Positions 1-8,142 of a stretch of DNA of 64,000 nt are shown here, piece by piece. Both the position numbers and the translations under genes were made by a program. The DNA lies in the NCBI RefSeq assembly GCF_030604785.1, contig NZ_JAUVVF010000001.1:101227-165226 (forward strand), written 5' to 3'. The notes below the pieces were generated by a model. That model made no database searches. It was given only the letters and a program-made list of their open reading frames with translations, and was not told where the DNA came from. Numbering within the stretch: the stretch's first letter is position 1; every line of letters starts with the position of its first letter. Source of the stretch: Paracoccus sp. (in: a-proteobacteria). Its GTDB lineage: Bacteria > Pseudomonadota > Alphaproteobacteria > Rhodobacterales > Rhodobacteraceae.

Positions 1-429
1 GCCCGGAAGATGCCGCTCATCAACGTAGTCGCGACGAGCGCCTAGCTAAGGCCGAGCAGCATGAAGGCTGGCAGTTCTGCGTGAAAAGCCAAGTCGGGTC
101 GCACGGGAGGGCTGAACTCGCTGAGCCCGCCGAATTGCAGCCGGTTGATCACTGTGCCTGCCACCGCGGCTATGTCGTCGGACGCGATCACGACCCGCAG
201 CGGCTGATCTTCGAACATCACCAGAAGAACCCGCCGCTCCGCGACAATGCCTAGTCCTAACCGCTGGTTCGGGCTGATCTAACGGCATTTCGGCCGGGAT
301 TACCTGCGAGCCTTTGGTGTGTCGGAGAGGGATGGCGAGGTGATTCACGCGCCGTTCGATGCCGATTTCCTGTGTATCGATTTGGTGGATAATGGCGCTT
401 TGTCGCTCCCCGGGCCGCTTGACGACCTT
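1..429. other. Decayed DNA left of the insertion element, no supported gene
   Basis: Short open stretches exist on both strands (for example plus 283-432 and minus about 42-260), but none has a credible start, ribosome binding site or recognisable family. The plus-strand frame from 283 ends exactly on the TGA formed by the left end of the IS3 element at 430, which would fit a gene cut by the insertion and later decayed. I see nothing that names it. Confidence 0.4.
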
Positions 430-451
430 TGACCTGCCACGGGATTTTTTC
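430..451 (+). repeat. Left terminal inverted repeat of the IS3-family element
   Basis: Begins TGACCTGCCACGGGA and matches the inward-read right end at 8 of the first 9 bases (TG[A/G]CCTGCC). The orfA start lies about 40 bases inside, as usual for IS3 elements. Confidence 0.6.
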
Positions 452-489
452 TCCATCTGCGATTAGAGTCCGGCCCATGGAGAGGACGG

Positions 490-759
490 ATGATGAAGAA
501 GGCGCGACTAACGGAAGAGCAGATCATTGGCATTTTGGAGGAGTATGAGGCAGACGCGAATTGTGCTGATCTCTGCCGCAAGCATGGGAGGTCGGAACGG
601 ACGTTCTATGCCTGGAAGGCGAAGTATTCCGGGATGACGGTGTCTGAGGCCAAGCGGCTGAAGGCACGGGAAGATGAGAGCGCGAATCTGAAGCGGCTCT
701 TGGCCGAGCAGATGCTCGACATGGCTGCGATGAAGGAACTGCTGTCGAAAAACTGGTGA
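490..759 (+). CDS. IS3-family transposase OrfA (helix-turn-helix subunit)
   Basis: 89 aa, the usual size of IS407-group OrfA. An N-terminal helix-turn-helix (LTEEQIIGILEEYEA, then LCRKHGRSERTFYAWKAKY) binds the element ends. A C-terminal leucine-zipper-like helix (about residues 60-85) mediates assembly. The reading frame is intact. It ends in a GTGA overlap with orfB, the arrangement in which a -1 frameshift would normally make the OrfAB transposase. Since orfB is broken, no active transposase is expected, though OrfA alone could still bind related ends. Confidence 0.88.
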   Translation: MMKKARLTEEQIIGILEEYEADANCADLCRKHGRSERTFYAWKAKYSGMTVSEAKRLKAREDESANLKRLLAEQMLDMAAMKELLSKNW

Positions 760-1645
760 CGCCCGTCGCGAAGCGTGAGGCTGTCGCGCATCTGAAGTCC
801 CATCGCGGGCTGTCGGAGCGGCGGGCGTGTCAGATTGCCGGGGCGGACCGCAAGATGGTGCGCTACGAGCCGCATCGTGCGCCATACACGGCGCTGCCGG
901 GCCGATTGCGGGATCTGGCCAATGAGTGGCGACGGTTCGGATATCTGCGGCTCTTCGTCCTGCTCAGGCGGGAGGGTGAGGCGTCGGGGATCAACCGCAT
1001 CTACCGGCTCTACCGCGAGGAAGGGTTAACGGTCCGTAAACGCAAAGCACGCCGCAAGGCCCTTGGCAAAAGGCCCCGATCCTGATGGAGGGACGGGCCA
1101 ATGCGCGCTGGTCACTGGAATTAGACGGATCAAAAAAAGTTCCGGGGGCTGCTTTCCCGTCGAATGGGCATGACCAGTTCGCCTGCCGGCGACGCTTCCG
1201 CGTGCTGAACGTAGTTGATGACGCCACGCGGGAATGCATTGCCGCCAATCCGGTCGCGATCGGCCTCGAACCGGTGGCGGCACGATGGCTCACCCTCGAT
1301 CGATGGCTGCCGCGTAGCGCGGGAGATGACCGCGCTGATCGAACGCCGCGACAAGCTTGGGATGATCGTCAGCGATAATAGGACGGAACGGACCTCGAAC
1401 GCGATTCTGAAGTGTGCGCCGAGCAAAAGGTCGAGTGGCGTTACATCGCGCCGGGCAAGCCGATGCAGAATGGCTTTGTAGAAAGCCTTAACGGCAGGAT
1501 GCGGAACGAGTTCTTGCACGAGACGCAGTTTCGTAACCTCGCCCATGCCCGCAACCTCATCGCGGTCTGGGTCACAGGCTACAACACCGCAATGCCCCAT
1601 TCGGCCCTTGATACCAGACCCCCGCAGGCTTCGCCTTGCATCTGA
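756..1645 (+). pseudogene. IS3-family transposase OrfB, frameshifted and decayed
   Basis: Family blocks appear in order but in several frames: 756-1085 gives the N-terminal HTH region (REAVAHLKSHRGLSERRACQ). 1085 to about 1260 gives RRRFRVLNVVDDATREC. About 1310-1405 gives REMTALIERRDKLGMIVSDN. 1412-1645 gives VEWRYIAPGKPMQNGFVES. Of the DDE triad, the first Asp appears as Glu (WSLEL), the second is present but its neighbour is altered (SDNR instead of SDNG), and the Glu of FVES survives. An extra stretch lies between WSLEL and DQFAC. It cannot encode a working integrase. Confidence 0.9.
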
Positions 1646-1777
1646 CCACCGCAATCGCCCGACCCGCTGCACGCGATCAGGGCTCCGTGCGCCGGGCGAT
1701 TGCTCAACCCACGCCAGAGGGCGTAAATCAACAACCGGCTCCGGTCGCGGCTGGATGAAAGAACAGTGGCAGCTCGG

Positions 1778-1799
1778 GGACGTTTGAGGGGGCAGGCCA
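1778..1799 (-). repeat. Right terminal inverted repeat of the IS3-family element
   Basis: The plus strand ends GAGGGGGCAGGCCA; read inward it begins TGGCCTGCCCCC, the imperfect partner of the left end at 430. Confidence 0.55.
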
Positions 1800-2035
1800 C
1801 TCGTGTTGAATTGAATGATCGAGCCACAGAGCCCGCATATGCAGGCCCTTTTTCTTTGCCACGGCTCCGAGTGCGTAGGACCGCGTCCCGAACTCGAATA
1901 AACTTTGCTCCGAGGTGAGGGAGGAACATTGATTTTGTGAGTCAACTCCTCGTTCCTGGCACAAACTATGCTTGGAATAACACGCGCCCGCGAAAGCCGT
2001 TGACAGGATGCGGTCATCCGTCGCAGATGGGCGCT
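1800..2035. other. Intergenic region between IS remnant and riboswitch
   Basis: No gene is supported. It holds the probable promoter of the cobalamin-regulated operon near its right end. A short palindrome, GCATATGC, within a GCC/GGC stem followed by CTTTTTC lies near 1832-1855. That is weakly terminator-like, but I would not call it. Confidence 0.5.
2000..2028 (+). promoter_or_regulatory. Candidate promoter of the btu operon
   Basis: A perfect TTGACA -35 hexamer at 2000-2005 lies about 35 bases upstream of the riboswitch. The -10 hexamer at about 2023-2028 (GCAGAT) matches poorly, as often happens in GC-rich alphaproteobacteria. Position relative to the riboswitch is the main support. Confidence 0.4.
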
Positions 2036-2205
2036 GCTACGGTTCCGGCGCTGGCCGGATGAAAAGGGAATGCCGGTGCGCCCCGTCAGGGGCAAGGCCG
2101 CAGCTGCCCCCGCAACTGTAAGCGGCGAGCGACGGTCCATCATGCCACTGGAGCGATCCGGGAAGGCGGACCCCAGCCCAGACCCGCAAGCCAGGAGACC
2201 TGCCG
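2036..2205 (+). promoter_or_regulatory. Cobalamin (AdoCbl) riboswitch
   Basis: The conserved blocks occur in order: GATGAAAAGGGAA, GCCGGTGCG, the B12 box GCCCCCGCAACTGTAAGCGG, then TGCCACTGG, GGGAAGGC and GACCCGCAAGCCAGGAGACC. It sits in the 5' leader about 140 bases upstream of the btuB start. In proteobacteria this class usually hides the ribosome binding site when adenosylcobalamin is bound, so the downstream uptake operon is expected to be switched off by B12. Confidence 0.97.
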
Positions 2206-2344
2206 CAGCGATCACCCATTTCCGGTGCGGGGCGCGCCAGGAAAGCGGTCGATCCGCAGAGGTGACAGTCACCGTTCTGCGGCGCCGCTGCAGGACATTT
2301 CTGTTTGCCGCAGGCTTTGCCTGCCATGCGAAAGGTCCGACCGG

Positions 2345-4201
2345 ATGCGTCGCACGCTTGCTGTTCTGGCGCTTGGCGCCGTTTCTCCTGCCCTGCCTGC
2401 CATGGCCGACCCACAGCCCTTCCTGCTGGACGAGATCGTCCTGTCGGGGGGCCTGACCCCGGTGCCCGCCGACGGCTATGCCCGAGCCTACAGCGTCGTC
2501 ACCCGCGCCGAGATCGAAGAGCGCGGCCTTGTCACCGTCGAGGATGCGTTGCGCGCGCTGCCGGGCGTCTCGGTCAGCAGCAGCGGGGGCAGTCTGACGC
2601 AGGTCCGCATCCGGGGCGGCGAAGCCAATCACACGCTGGTCCTGATCGACGGGATCGAGGCTTCGGGGGGCTCGGATTCCCATGTCTTTTCAGGGCTCGG
2701 CACCAACGATATCGATAGGATCGAGGTTCTGCGCGGGCCGCAATCGGTGATCTACGGCTCGAACGCCTCGGGCGGGGTCATCAACATCATCACTCGCCGG
2801 GCGGAACAGGGGCGCGGACATGGCGGCAGCGTCGAGGTCGGCAACGGCGCGGCCGGCTCGGGCTGGGTCACGCAGCGCGGCGAGCGTGGCGGTCTGGCGC
2901 TGAGCCTTGCGGCCCGCAACGATCGGGGCTTCGATCATTCCGGGGATGGCGGCGAACGGGACGGGCTGAACAGCCGCAGCGCCACGATTTCCGGCGATGT
3001 CGCTGCGACCGACAGCCTGCGGATCGGCGCGACGCTGCGGCGCGAGCGACTGCGCTATGATTACGACGCCGAAAATCCCGACTGGGCGGCGACGGATGCC
3101 GACAGCTACATCGTCGACGCGCCGCTTTTCGGACAGCGCGACGGCCTGCGCGCCGCGCTCTGGGCCGAGCTGGAGCGGTTCGACGGGCGCGTGACGCAGC
3201 GCCTGCAATGGCAGCAGAGCCGTGACCGGGCCAGCGAGAATGACGGTCCGCAAAGGCGCGGCGAGACGCGGACGCTGAAATACCGCGCCTCGGTCGGGCT
3301 GGACGGGCGGGCCTTGGATGCGCGCCATCTGCTGAACCTTCTGGCCGAGCGGCAGCGCGACACGAACAGCGTTGCCCCCGATCAGCGGCGCGCGGTGAAT
3401 TCTGTCGCGCTGGAATATCGCGCGCGGCTGGACGGGCTGGATGTCCAGGCCGGGCTGCGCCACGACGACAACCGCGCCTTTGGCGATTTCACAAGCTGGA
3501 ACGTGGCGCTGTCTTGGCAGGCGCCGGACCTTCCGCTGCGGCTGCACGGTTCGGCCGGGACCGGGCTTGTGAACCCCTCGTTCACCGAGCTTTTCGGCGG
3601 TTTCGGCACGATTGGCAATCCTGATCTGCGGCCCGAGCAGAACCGGGGCGTCGATCTGGGGGTCGAGTGGCAATGGCCGCAGGGCGGGCTGGTCGGGCTG
3701 ACCTGGTTCCGCGAAAGCCTCGAGGACGAGATCGAGTTCTTCGCGACGCCCTCGGGCGATTTCTCGTATCGCAACCAGTCGGGCCGCAGCCCGCGCGAGG
3801 GGGTCGAAATGTCCGCGCGGCTGGCGCCGACCGATGCGCTGACGATTGGCGCCAGCTATACCTATCTGGACGCGAAGAACCCCGATGGCAGCGTCGAGAT
3901 CCGCCGCCCCCGCCACGAGGCCGGGTTGAATGCCACGCTGTCGGTGCTGGACGGGCGCGGGCAGCTCTCGGGCGAGGTGCGGCGGGTCTCGGGGCTGCCG
4001 GACACGCAGTTCTGGGGCGATTTCGAGACGCGCGAATTGCCCGCCTATACGGTCGTGAACGTCGCGGCGGGCTATGATCTGACCCCGAATGTGCGGGCGA
4101 CGGCGCGGGTGGTGAACCTGTTCGACCGCGCCTATTCGGATGTCTGGGGCTATGCCAGCCAGGACCGCACTGCCCATATCGGGTTGCAGGCCCGCTGGTG
4201 A
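2345..4201 (+). CDS. btuB: TonB-dependent vitamin B12 outer-membrane receptor
   Basis: 618 aa. Signal peptide about residues 1-21, a TonB-box-like DEIVLSG at about 29-35, a plug domain (ITRAEIEE-like start, LPGVSVSSSGG, then IDRIEVLRGPQSVIYGSNA), and a beta-barrel ending in a terminal tryptophan (QARW). It imports corrinoids across the outer membrane using TonB energy. The ATG at 2345 is chosen because it gives the signal peptide; longer in-frame starts run back into the leader. Substrate is inferred from the B12 riboswitch upstream and from btuFCD, which follow with 4-base overlaps. Confidence 0.95.
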   Translation: MRRTLAVLALGAVSPALPAMADPQPFLLDEIVLSGGLTPVPADGYARAYSVVTRAEIEERGLVTVEDALRALPGVSVSSSGGSLTQVRIRGGEANHTLVLIDGIEASGGSDSHVFSGLGTNDIDRIEVLRGPQSVIYGSNASGGVINIITRRAEQGRGHGGSVEVGNGAAGSGWVTQRGERGGLALSLAARNDRGFDHSGDGGERDGLNSRSATISGDVAATDSLRIGATLRRERLRYDYDAENPDWAATDADSYIVDAPLFGQRDGLRAALWAELERFDGRVTQRLQWQQSRDRASENDGPQRRGETRTLKYRASVGLDGRALDARHLLNLLAERQRDTNSVAPDQRRAVNSVALEYRARLDGLDVQAGLRHDDNRAFGDFTSWNVALSWQAPDLPLRLHGSAGTGLVNPSFTELFGGFGTIGNPDLRPEQNRGVDLGVEWQWPQGGLVGLTWFRESLEDEIEFFATPSGDFSYRNQSGRSPREGVEMSARLAPTDALTIGASYTYLDAKNPDGSVEIRRPRHEAGLNATLSVLDGRGQLSGEVRRVSGLPDTQFWGDFETRELPAYTVVNVAAGYDLTPNVRATARVVNLFDRAYSDVWGYASQDRTAHIGLQARW

Positions 4202-5025
4202 TTGGCTGGCCCGCCCTTGCGCTGGCCCTGCTGGCGATGACGGGACCGGCGCTCGCCGATCCCGCGCCGCAGGCCGCGCCTTTGCGGGTCCTGTCGATGA
4301 ACCTTTGCACCGACCAGCTGGCGATGCTGGTCGCGGCGCCGGGGCAGCTAGTGTCGGTCAGCCACATGGCGCGCGATCCGCTGGTCTCGGCCATGGTGGA
4401 CGAGGCCGCGTCGCTGCCCGCGAATTACGGCCAGGCCGAGGACATCCTGCGCCATCGCCCCGATCTGGTTCTGGCCAGCATGTTCAGCGCGCCGGTGACG
4501 CTGGACATGCTGCGCCGGCTGGGCATCCCGGTCGCGGTCTTTCCGCCCGAGAACGACATGGAGGGCATCCGCGACAATCTGCGCCTTATGGGCGAGGTTC
4601 TGGGCCGCGAGGCCGAGGCCGGGGCGATCATCCAGCGGTTCGATGCGGATCTGGCGGCGCTGGCCTCGGCGCCGCCTTCGGGGCGGCGGGCGGCGCTTTA
4701 TGCGGCGAACGGCTACACATTGGGCCGGGGCAGCCTGGCCGATGCGATCCTGTCGGCGGCGGGCCTGTCGAATGTCGCCGCCGAACTGGGCCTGTCGCAG
4801 GGCGGCGTCCTGCGGCTGGAACGGCTGGTCATGGCCCGGCCCGACCTGATCGTGACCAGCCAGCCCTATCCCGGCGGCTCGCGCGCCGAAGAGATCCTGA
4901 GCCACCCCGCCCTGCGCGCCCTGACCGCCGAGGCGGGCGCCGAGGCCGTGTCGGACAGCGACTGGGTCTGCGGGACGCCCCATGTCCTGCGCGCGGTCGC
5001 GCGTTTGGCGGAGGGCGCGTCATGA
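4198..5025 (+). CDS. btuF: Periplasmic cobalamin-binding protein
   Basis: 275 aa class III solute-binding protein with an N-terminal signal (cleavage near residue 20, after ALA). The typical opening RVLSMNLCTDQLAML begins the first lobe. It hands corrinoid from the periplasm to the BtuCD transporter. It starts at a GTG overlapping the btuB stop by 4 bases, so it is translationally coupled. The assignment as B12 rather than iron-siderophore binding protein rests on operon and riboswitch context. Confidence 0.9.
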   Translation: MIGWPALALALLAMTGPALADPAPQAAPLRVLSMNLCTDQLAMLVAAPGQLVSVSHMARDPLVSAMVDEAASLPANYGQAEDILRHRPDLVLASMFSAPVTLDMLRRLGIPVAVFPPENDMEGIRDNLRLMGEVLGREAEAGAIIQRFDADLAALASAPPSGRRAALYAANGYTLGRGSLADAILSAAGLSNVAAELGLSQGGVLRLERLVMARPDLIVTSQPYPGGSRAEEILSHPALRALTAEAGAEAVSDSDWVCGTPHVLRAVARLAEGAS

Positions 5026-6002
5026 GGCTGATGCTGGCCCTATCGGCGCTGGTTCTGGCGCTGGCGATGGCATCGTTGCTGGTCGGGGCGGTCTGGCATC
5101 CGCCGGGTGCCGCGCTGGCGGCGCTTTTCGGGCACGGCGATCCGCTGCTGGTTCTGGTCATGCAGGAATTGCGCCTGCCGCGTGCGATCCTGGGCGCGGC
5201 GGTGGGGGCTGCGCTCGGGCTGGCGGGGGCGGCGATGCAGGGCTTTCTGCGCAACCCTCTGGCCGAGCCCGGGCTGATCGGCACATCGGCCATGGCCTCG
5301 CTTGGGGCGGTTCTGGCGATCCAGACGGGGATGGCGGCCGCGCTGCCTCTGGCGCTGCCGGGCGCGGCGCTGGCGGGGGCGGGGCTGTCGGTCGCGCTGG
5401 TTCTGGCGATGGCCGGGCCGCGGGGCGGCGCGCTGGCGCTGATCCTTGCTGGGATCGCGGTCTCGGCGCTGGCCGGGGCGCTGACCTCGCTGGTCCTGAA
5501 CCTGTCGCCCAACCCTTTTGCGGCGAACGAGATCGTCTTCTGGATGATGGGCTCGCTGGCCGACCGCTCGATGCTGCATGTGCAGATCGCGCTGCCGGTG
5601 ATGGCGGCCGGGGCGCTGATCCTCTGGCCCCTGGGTCGCGGCCTGCGGGCCCTGTCCCTGGGCGAGGATGCCGCCGCCAGCATGGGCGTCAGCCTGCCGC
5701 GCCTGCGGGTGAGGCTGGCGCTTGGCTCCGCGGCGCTGGTCGGCGGAGCCACGGCCGTGTCGGGGGCGATCGGCTTCGTCGGGCTGGTCGTGCCGCATCT
5801 CTTGCGCCGCGCGGTGGGCGGCGATCCGGGGCGGCTGATGGCGGTCTCGGCGCTTGGCGGTGCGGCGATGGTGCTGGCCGCCGATATCGCGGTGCGCCTG
5901 ATCCTGCCCGAGCGCGACCTGAAACTGGGCGTTCTGACCGCGCTGATCGGCGCGCCCTTCTTCCTGCACCTGATCCTGCGGCTGAGAAGGCAGATGCCAT
6001 GA
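5022..6002 (+). CDS. btuC: Cobalamin ABC transporter permease
   Basis: 326 aa, FecCD/BtuC family, about ten hydrophobic helices through the whole length. The family signatures RLPRAILGAAVGAALGLAG and QGFLRNPLAEPGLIG follow the second helix, and FVGLVVPHLLRR lies in the coupling region. It forms the inner-membrane channel. The ATG overlaps the btuF stop (ATGA) and its own stop overlaps the ATP-binding subunit start, so the four genes form one operon. Confidence 0.93.
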   Translation: MRLMLALSALVLALAMASLLVGAVWHPPGAALAALFGHGDPLLVLVMQELRLPRAILGAAVGAALGLAGAAMQGFLRNPLAEPGLIGTSAMASLGAVLAIQTGMAAALPLALPGAALAGAGLSVALVLAMAGPRGGALALILAGIAVSALAGALTSLVLNLSPNPFAANEIVFWMMGSLADRSMLHVQIALPVMAAGALILWPLGRGLRALSLGEDAAASMGVSLPRLRVRLALGSAALVGGATAVSGAIGFVGLVVPHLLRRAVGGDPGRLMAVSALGGAAMVLAADIAVRLILPERDLKLGVLTALIGAPFFLHLILRLRRQMP

Positions 6003-6751
6003 GCCTGATGACGCTGTCCGGCCTGTCGGTCCATCGCGGCGCCTGTCCGGTTCTGGACGGGATCGACCTGTCGGTGGGGCCGGGCGAGTTCGTAGGCCTG
6101 TTGGGGCCGAACGGGTCGGGCAAGACGACGCTGCTGCGCGCGGCGATGGGGCTTTTGCCTGCGCGCGGGCGCGCCTCGCTGGCAGAGCTGGCGCCGGTCG
6201 CACGGGCGCGGCGCGCCGCCTATCTGCCGCAGGGGCGCGAGATCGCCTGGCCCATGCCCGTGGGTGCGGTGGTGGCGCTTGGCCGGATCGCGCATGGCGA
6301 GGGGGCCGCGCCCCGGGACCGCGCCGCAACCGAGGCCGCGATGGCGGCGCTTGGCCTGGGCGCGATGCGCGACCGCGACGCGACGGCGCTGTCGGGGGGC
6401 GAGCAGGCGCGCGTCCTGATCGCCCGCGCCCTGGCGCAGGAGACGCCGCTTCTGATCGCGGACGAGCCCATTGCGGGCCTTGATCCGGCGGCGTCGATCC
6501 GGGTCATGGCGCTGTTCTCGGACCTTGCCCGGCAGGGGCGCGGTGTGGTCGCGGCCCTGCACGATCTGGGCCTTGCCGCGCGCCATTGCACGCGGCTTGT
6601 GGTGCTGCATCAGGGCCGGATCGCGGCCGACGGCCCGCCCGAGGCCGTGCTGACGCCCGACCTTCTGGCCCACGTTTTCGGGATCCGCGCGCATCTGTCC
6701 GATGGGCCGGACGGGCCTCTGTTCCAGGTGCTGGGCTGTCTGGACCCCTAG
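5999..6751 (+). CDS. btuD: Cobalamin ABC transporter ATP-binding protein
   Basis: 250 aa ABC ATPase. Walker A GPNGSGKTT at about 36-44, signature LSGGEQARV, Walker B LLIADEP, and a switch histidine in ALHDLGL. It powers BtuC. The ATG overlaps the btuC stop by 4 bases. Its 3' end overlaps the end of the convergent cytochrome b561 gene. Confidence 0.93.
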   Translation: MSLMTLSGLSVHRGACPVLDGIDLSVGPGEFVGLLGPNGSGKTTLLRAAMGLLPARGRASLAELAPVARARRAAYLPQGREIAWPMPVGAVVALGRIAHGEGAAPRDRAATEAAMAALGLGAMRDRDATALSGGEQARVLIARALAQETPLLIADEPIAGLDPAASIRVMALFSDLARQGRGVVAALHDLGLAARHCTRLVVLHQGRIAADGPPEAVLTPDLLAHVFGIRAHLSDGPDGPLFQVLGCLDP

Positions 6752-7302
6752 CGCCGCCGCCAGGGCGACATGCGCTGCCAGATCCCGTCGCGCAGGATCA
6801 GGCCATGATGGGCGGCCGCCGCCAGATGCAGGGCCAGCACCGCCAGAAGCAGCAGCCCCGAGGCCCAGTGCACCAGGCTTGCCCATTCCGCCAGCGCATC
6901 CGAGCGCGGCACGATCCGGCCCGCGCCCGACAGGCCCAGCATCTCGATCGGGAAGCCCCCTGCGCGGACCCGGATCACCCCCGACAGCGGCATCACGACC
7001 AGCAGCGCGTAAAGCAGCCCGTGCGACAGGCCGGCCGCCCGGACCTGCCAGCGCGGCATCGAGGCCGGCAGCGGCGGGGCGGGGTGGCGCAGCCTGACCC
7101 AGATCCTCAGCGCGATCAGCGGGATCAGCAGCGTCCCGAGGTTCTTGTGCAAGAGGAACAGCGTGTCGCGCGTGGCGCGCGGCAGGGCCTCGTCGGTCAT
7201 CAGGATGCCCGCCGGGATCATCACGAGGATCGGCAGGGCCACCGACCAATGCAGCCAGATGGCGGGGCGGCTATAGCGTTCGGGTGCGCCGGGGTGCGAC
7301 AT
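6748..7302 (-). CDS. Cytochrome b561-type di-haem membrane protein
   Basis: 184 aa with four predicted membrane helices. Candidate haem-ligating histidines lie in AIWLHWSVAL (about residue 18), LLHKNLGTL, LVHWASG and ALHLAAAAHH. CybB-like proteins oxidise quinol and pass electrons to superoxide or periplasmic partners. The start is fixed by AGGAGGT just upstream of the ATG at 7302. It is convergent with btuD, with a 4-base overlap, and has no visible operon partner. Confidence 0.88.
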   Translation of the reverse strand: MSHPGAPERYSRPAIWLHWSVALPILVMIPAGILMTDEALPRATRDTLFLLHKNLGTLLIPLIALRIWVRLRHPAPPLPASMPRWQVRAAGLSHGLLYALLVVMPLSGVIRVRAGGFPIEMLGLSGAGRIVPRSDALAEWASLVHWASGLLLLAVLALHLAAAAHHGLILRDGIWQRMSPWRRR

Positions 7303-7392
7303 GGTGACCTCCTGTCGGACCAGCATAGCGCAAAAGCGTGATGCGGCGAAGCGGGCGCTTGACGCGGGCGGACGGGCGGCGTTCGATGCGAC

Positions 7393-8142
7393 ATGCGCGA
7401 CCTGCCCCTGACCGATACCGAACGATTTCCCGAACCGCATCCGAAGCTTGCGATCCCCGACCTGCTGCGCGCGGGGATGGTGGGTCTGGCCGTGACGCTG
7501 GCGGCGCTGCCGGTCCTGTCGGCCGGGCCGGGGGCCGTGGGGGTCGCAATTCTGGCCTATGGCGCGGCCTTTGCGCGTGTCGCTCAGGTCATGCGGCGCG
7601 CCTATCCGCATGAGCGGTTCGGGGCCTGCAATCTGGTGACCCTGTGCCGGGCGGGCATGGTCGCTGCGCTTCTGGGCGCGGTGGTGGGCGCACCGGAAGG
7701 GGGGCAGGCGGCGGGCTGGGCGGTCGCCGTGGTGGCGGGCATCGGACTGGCGCTGGACGGGATCGACGGCTGGCTGGCGCGTCGCTCGGGCCTCGTCTCG
7801 GATGTCGGGGCGCGCTTCGATCTGGAGGTCGATGCCGCGCTGGCCCTTGTTCTGGCGCTGCATGTCCTGTCGGGCACGGCGGTCGGGGCCGAAGTGCTGG
7901 TGCTGGGCTCGCTGCGTTACGTCTTTGTCGCGGCGGGCTGGATTGCGCCCTGGCTGCGGGGCGATCTGCCCTTCAGCCAGCGCAGGCGGGTGATCTGCGT
8001 GGTGCAGATCGCGGCGCTGATCTTTCTGGTGACGCCTCTGGCGGGCGACGATCTGGCGATCTGGACCGCACGTCTGGCCAGCGCCGCGCTGGTCTGGTCC
8101 TTCGCGGTCGATGTGGCCCATCTGTGGCGGGTGCGGGCATGA
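7393..8142 (+). CDS. CDP-alcohol phosphatidyltransferase family membrane protein
   Basis: 249 aa, about six membrane helices. The full family motif D-x2-DG-x2-AR-x8-G-x3-D-x3-D is present: DGIDGWLAR, then GARFDLEVD, at about residues 122-147. Such enzymes join a CDP-activated lipid or alcohol to an acceptor alcohol in the inner membrane. The substrate cannot be told from sequence. It is the first gene of four that overlap by 4 bases or lie within 5 bases of each other (to 11678), which suggests a role in making an unusual phospho- or glycolipid or an envelope polymer. Confidence 0.88.
   Translation: MRDLPLTDTERFPEPHPKLAIPDLLRAGMVGLAVTLAALPVLSAGPGAVGVAILAYGAAFARVAQVMRRAYPHERFGACNLVTLCRAGMVAALLGAVVGAPEGGQAAGWAVAVVAGIGLALDGIDGWLARRSGLVSDVGARFDLEVDAALALVLALHVLSGTAVGAEVLVLGSLRYVFVAAGWIAPWLRGDLPFSQRRRVICVVQIAALIFLVTPLAGDDLAIWTARLASAALVWSFAVDVAHLWRVRA

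Larger units (their letters stand above)
430..1799 (+). mobile_element. Degenerate IS3-family (IS407-like) insertion sequence
   Basis: About 1.37 kb bounded by imperfect terminal inverted repeats: TGACCTGCC at the left end and, read inward from the right end, TGGCCTGCC. It contains an intact orfA and an orfB broken by frame changes. The 3' end also carries GGCTGGATGAAAG, which resembles the usual right-end sequence of this group. No convincing target-site duplication is visible next to either end. The element is probably an immobile relic. Confidence 0.8.

Noticed and set aside
1832-1855. Palindrome followed by CTTTTTC as a terminator
   Set aside because: Stem is short and interrupted and no gene reads into it except the decayed element.
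1130-2683. 517-codon minus-strand frame over the IS end and riboswitch
   Set aside because: Covers the riboswitch and the btuB N terminus; composition is shadow-like and no domain is seen.
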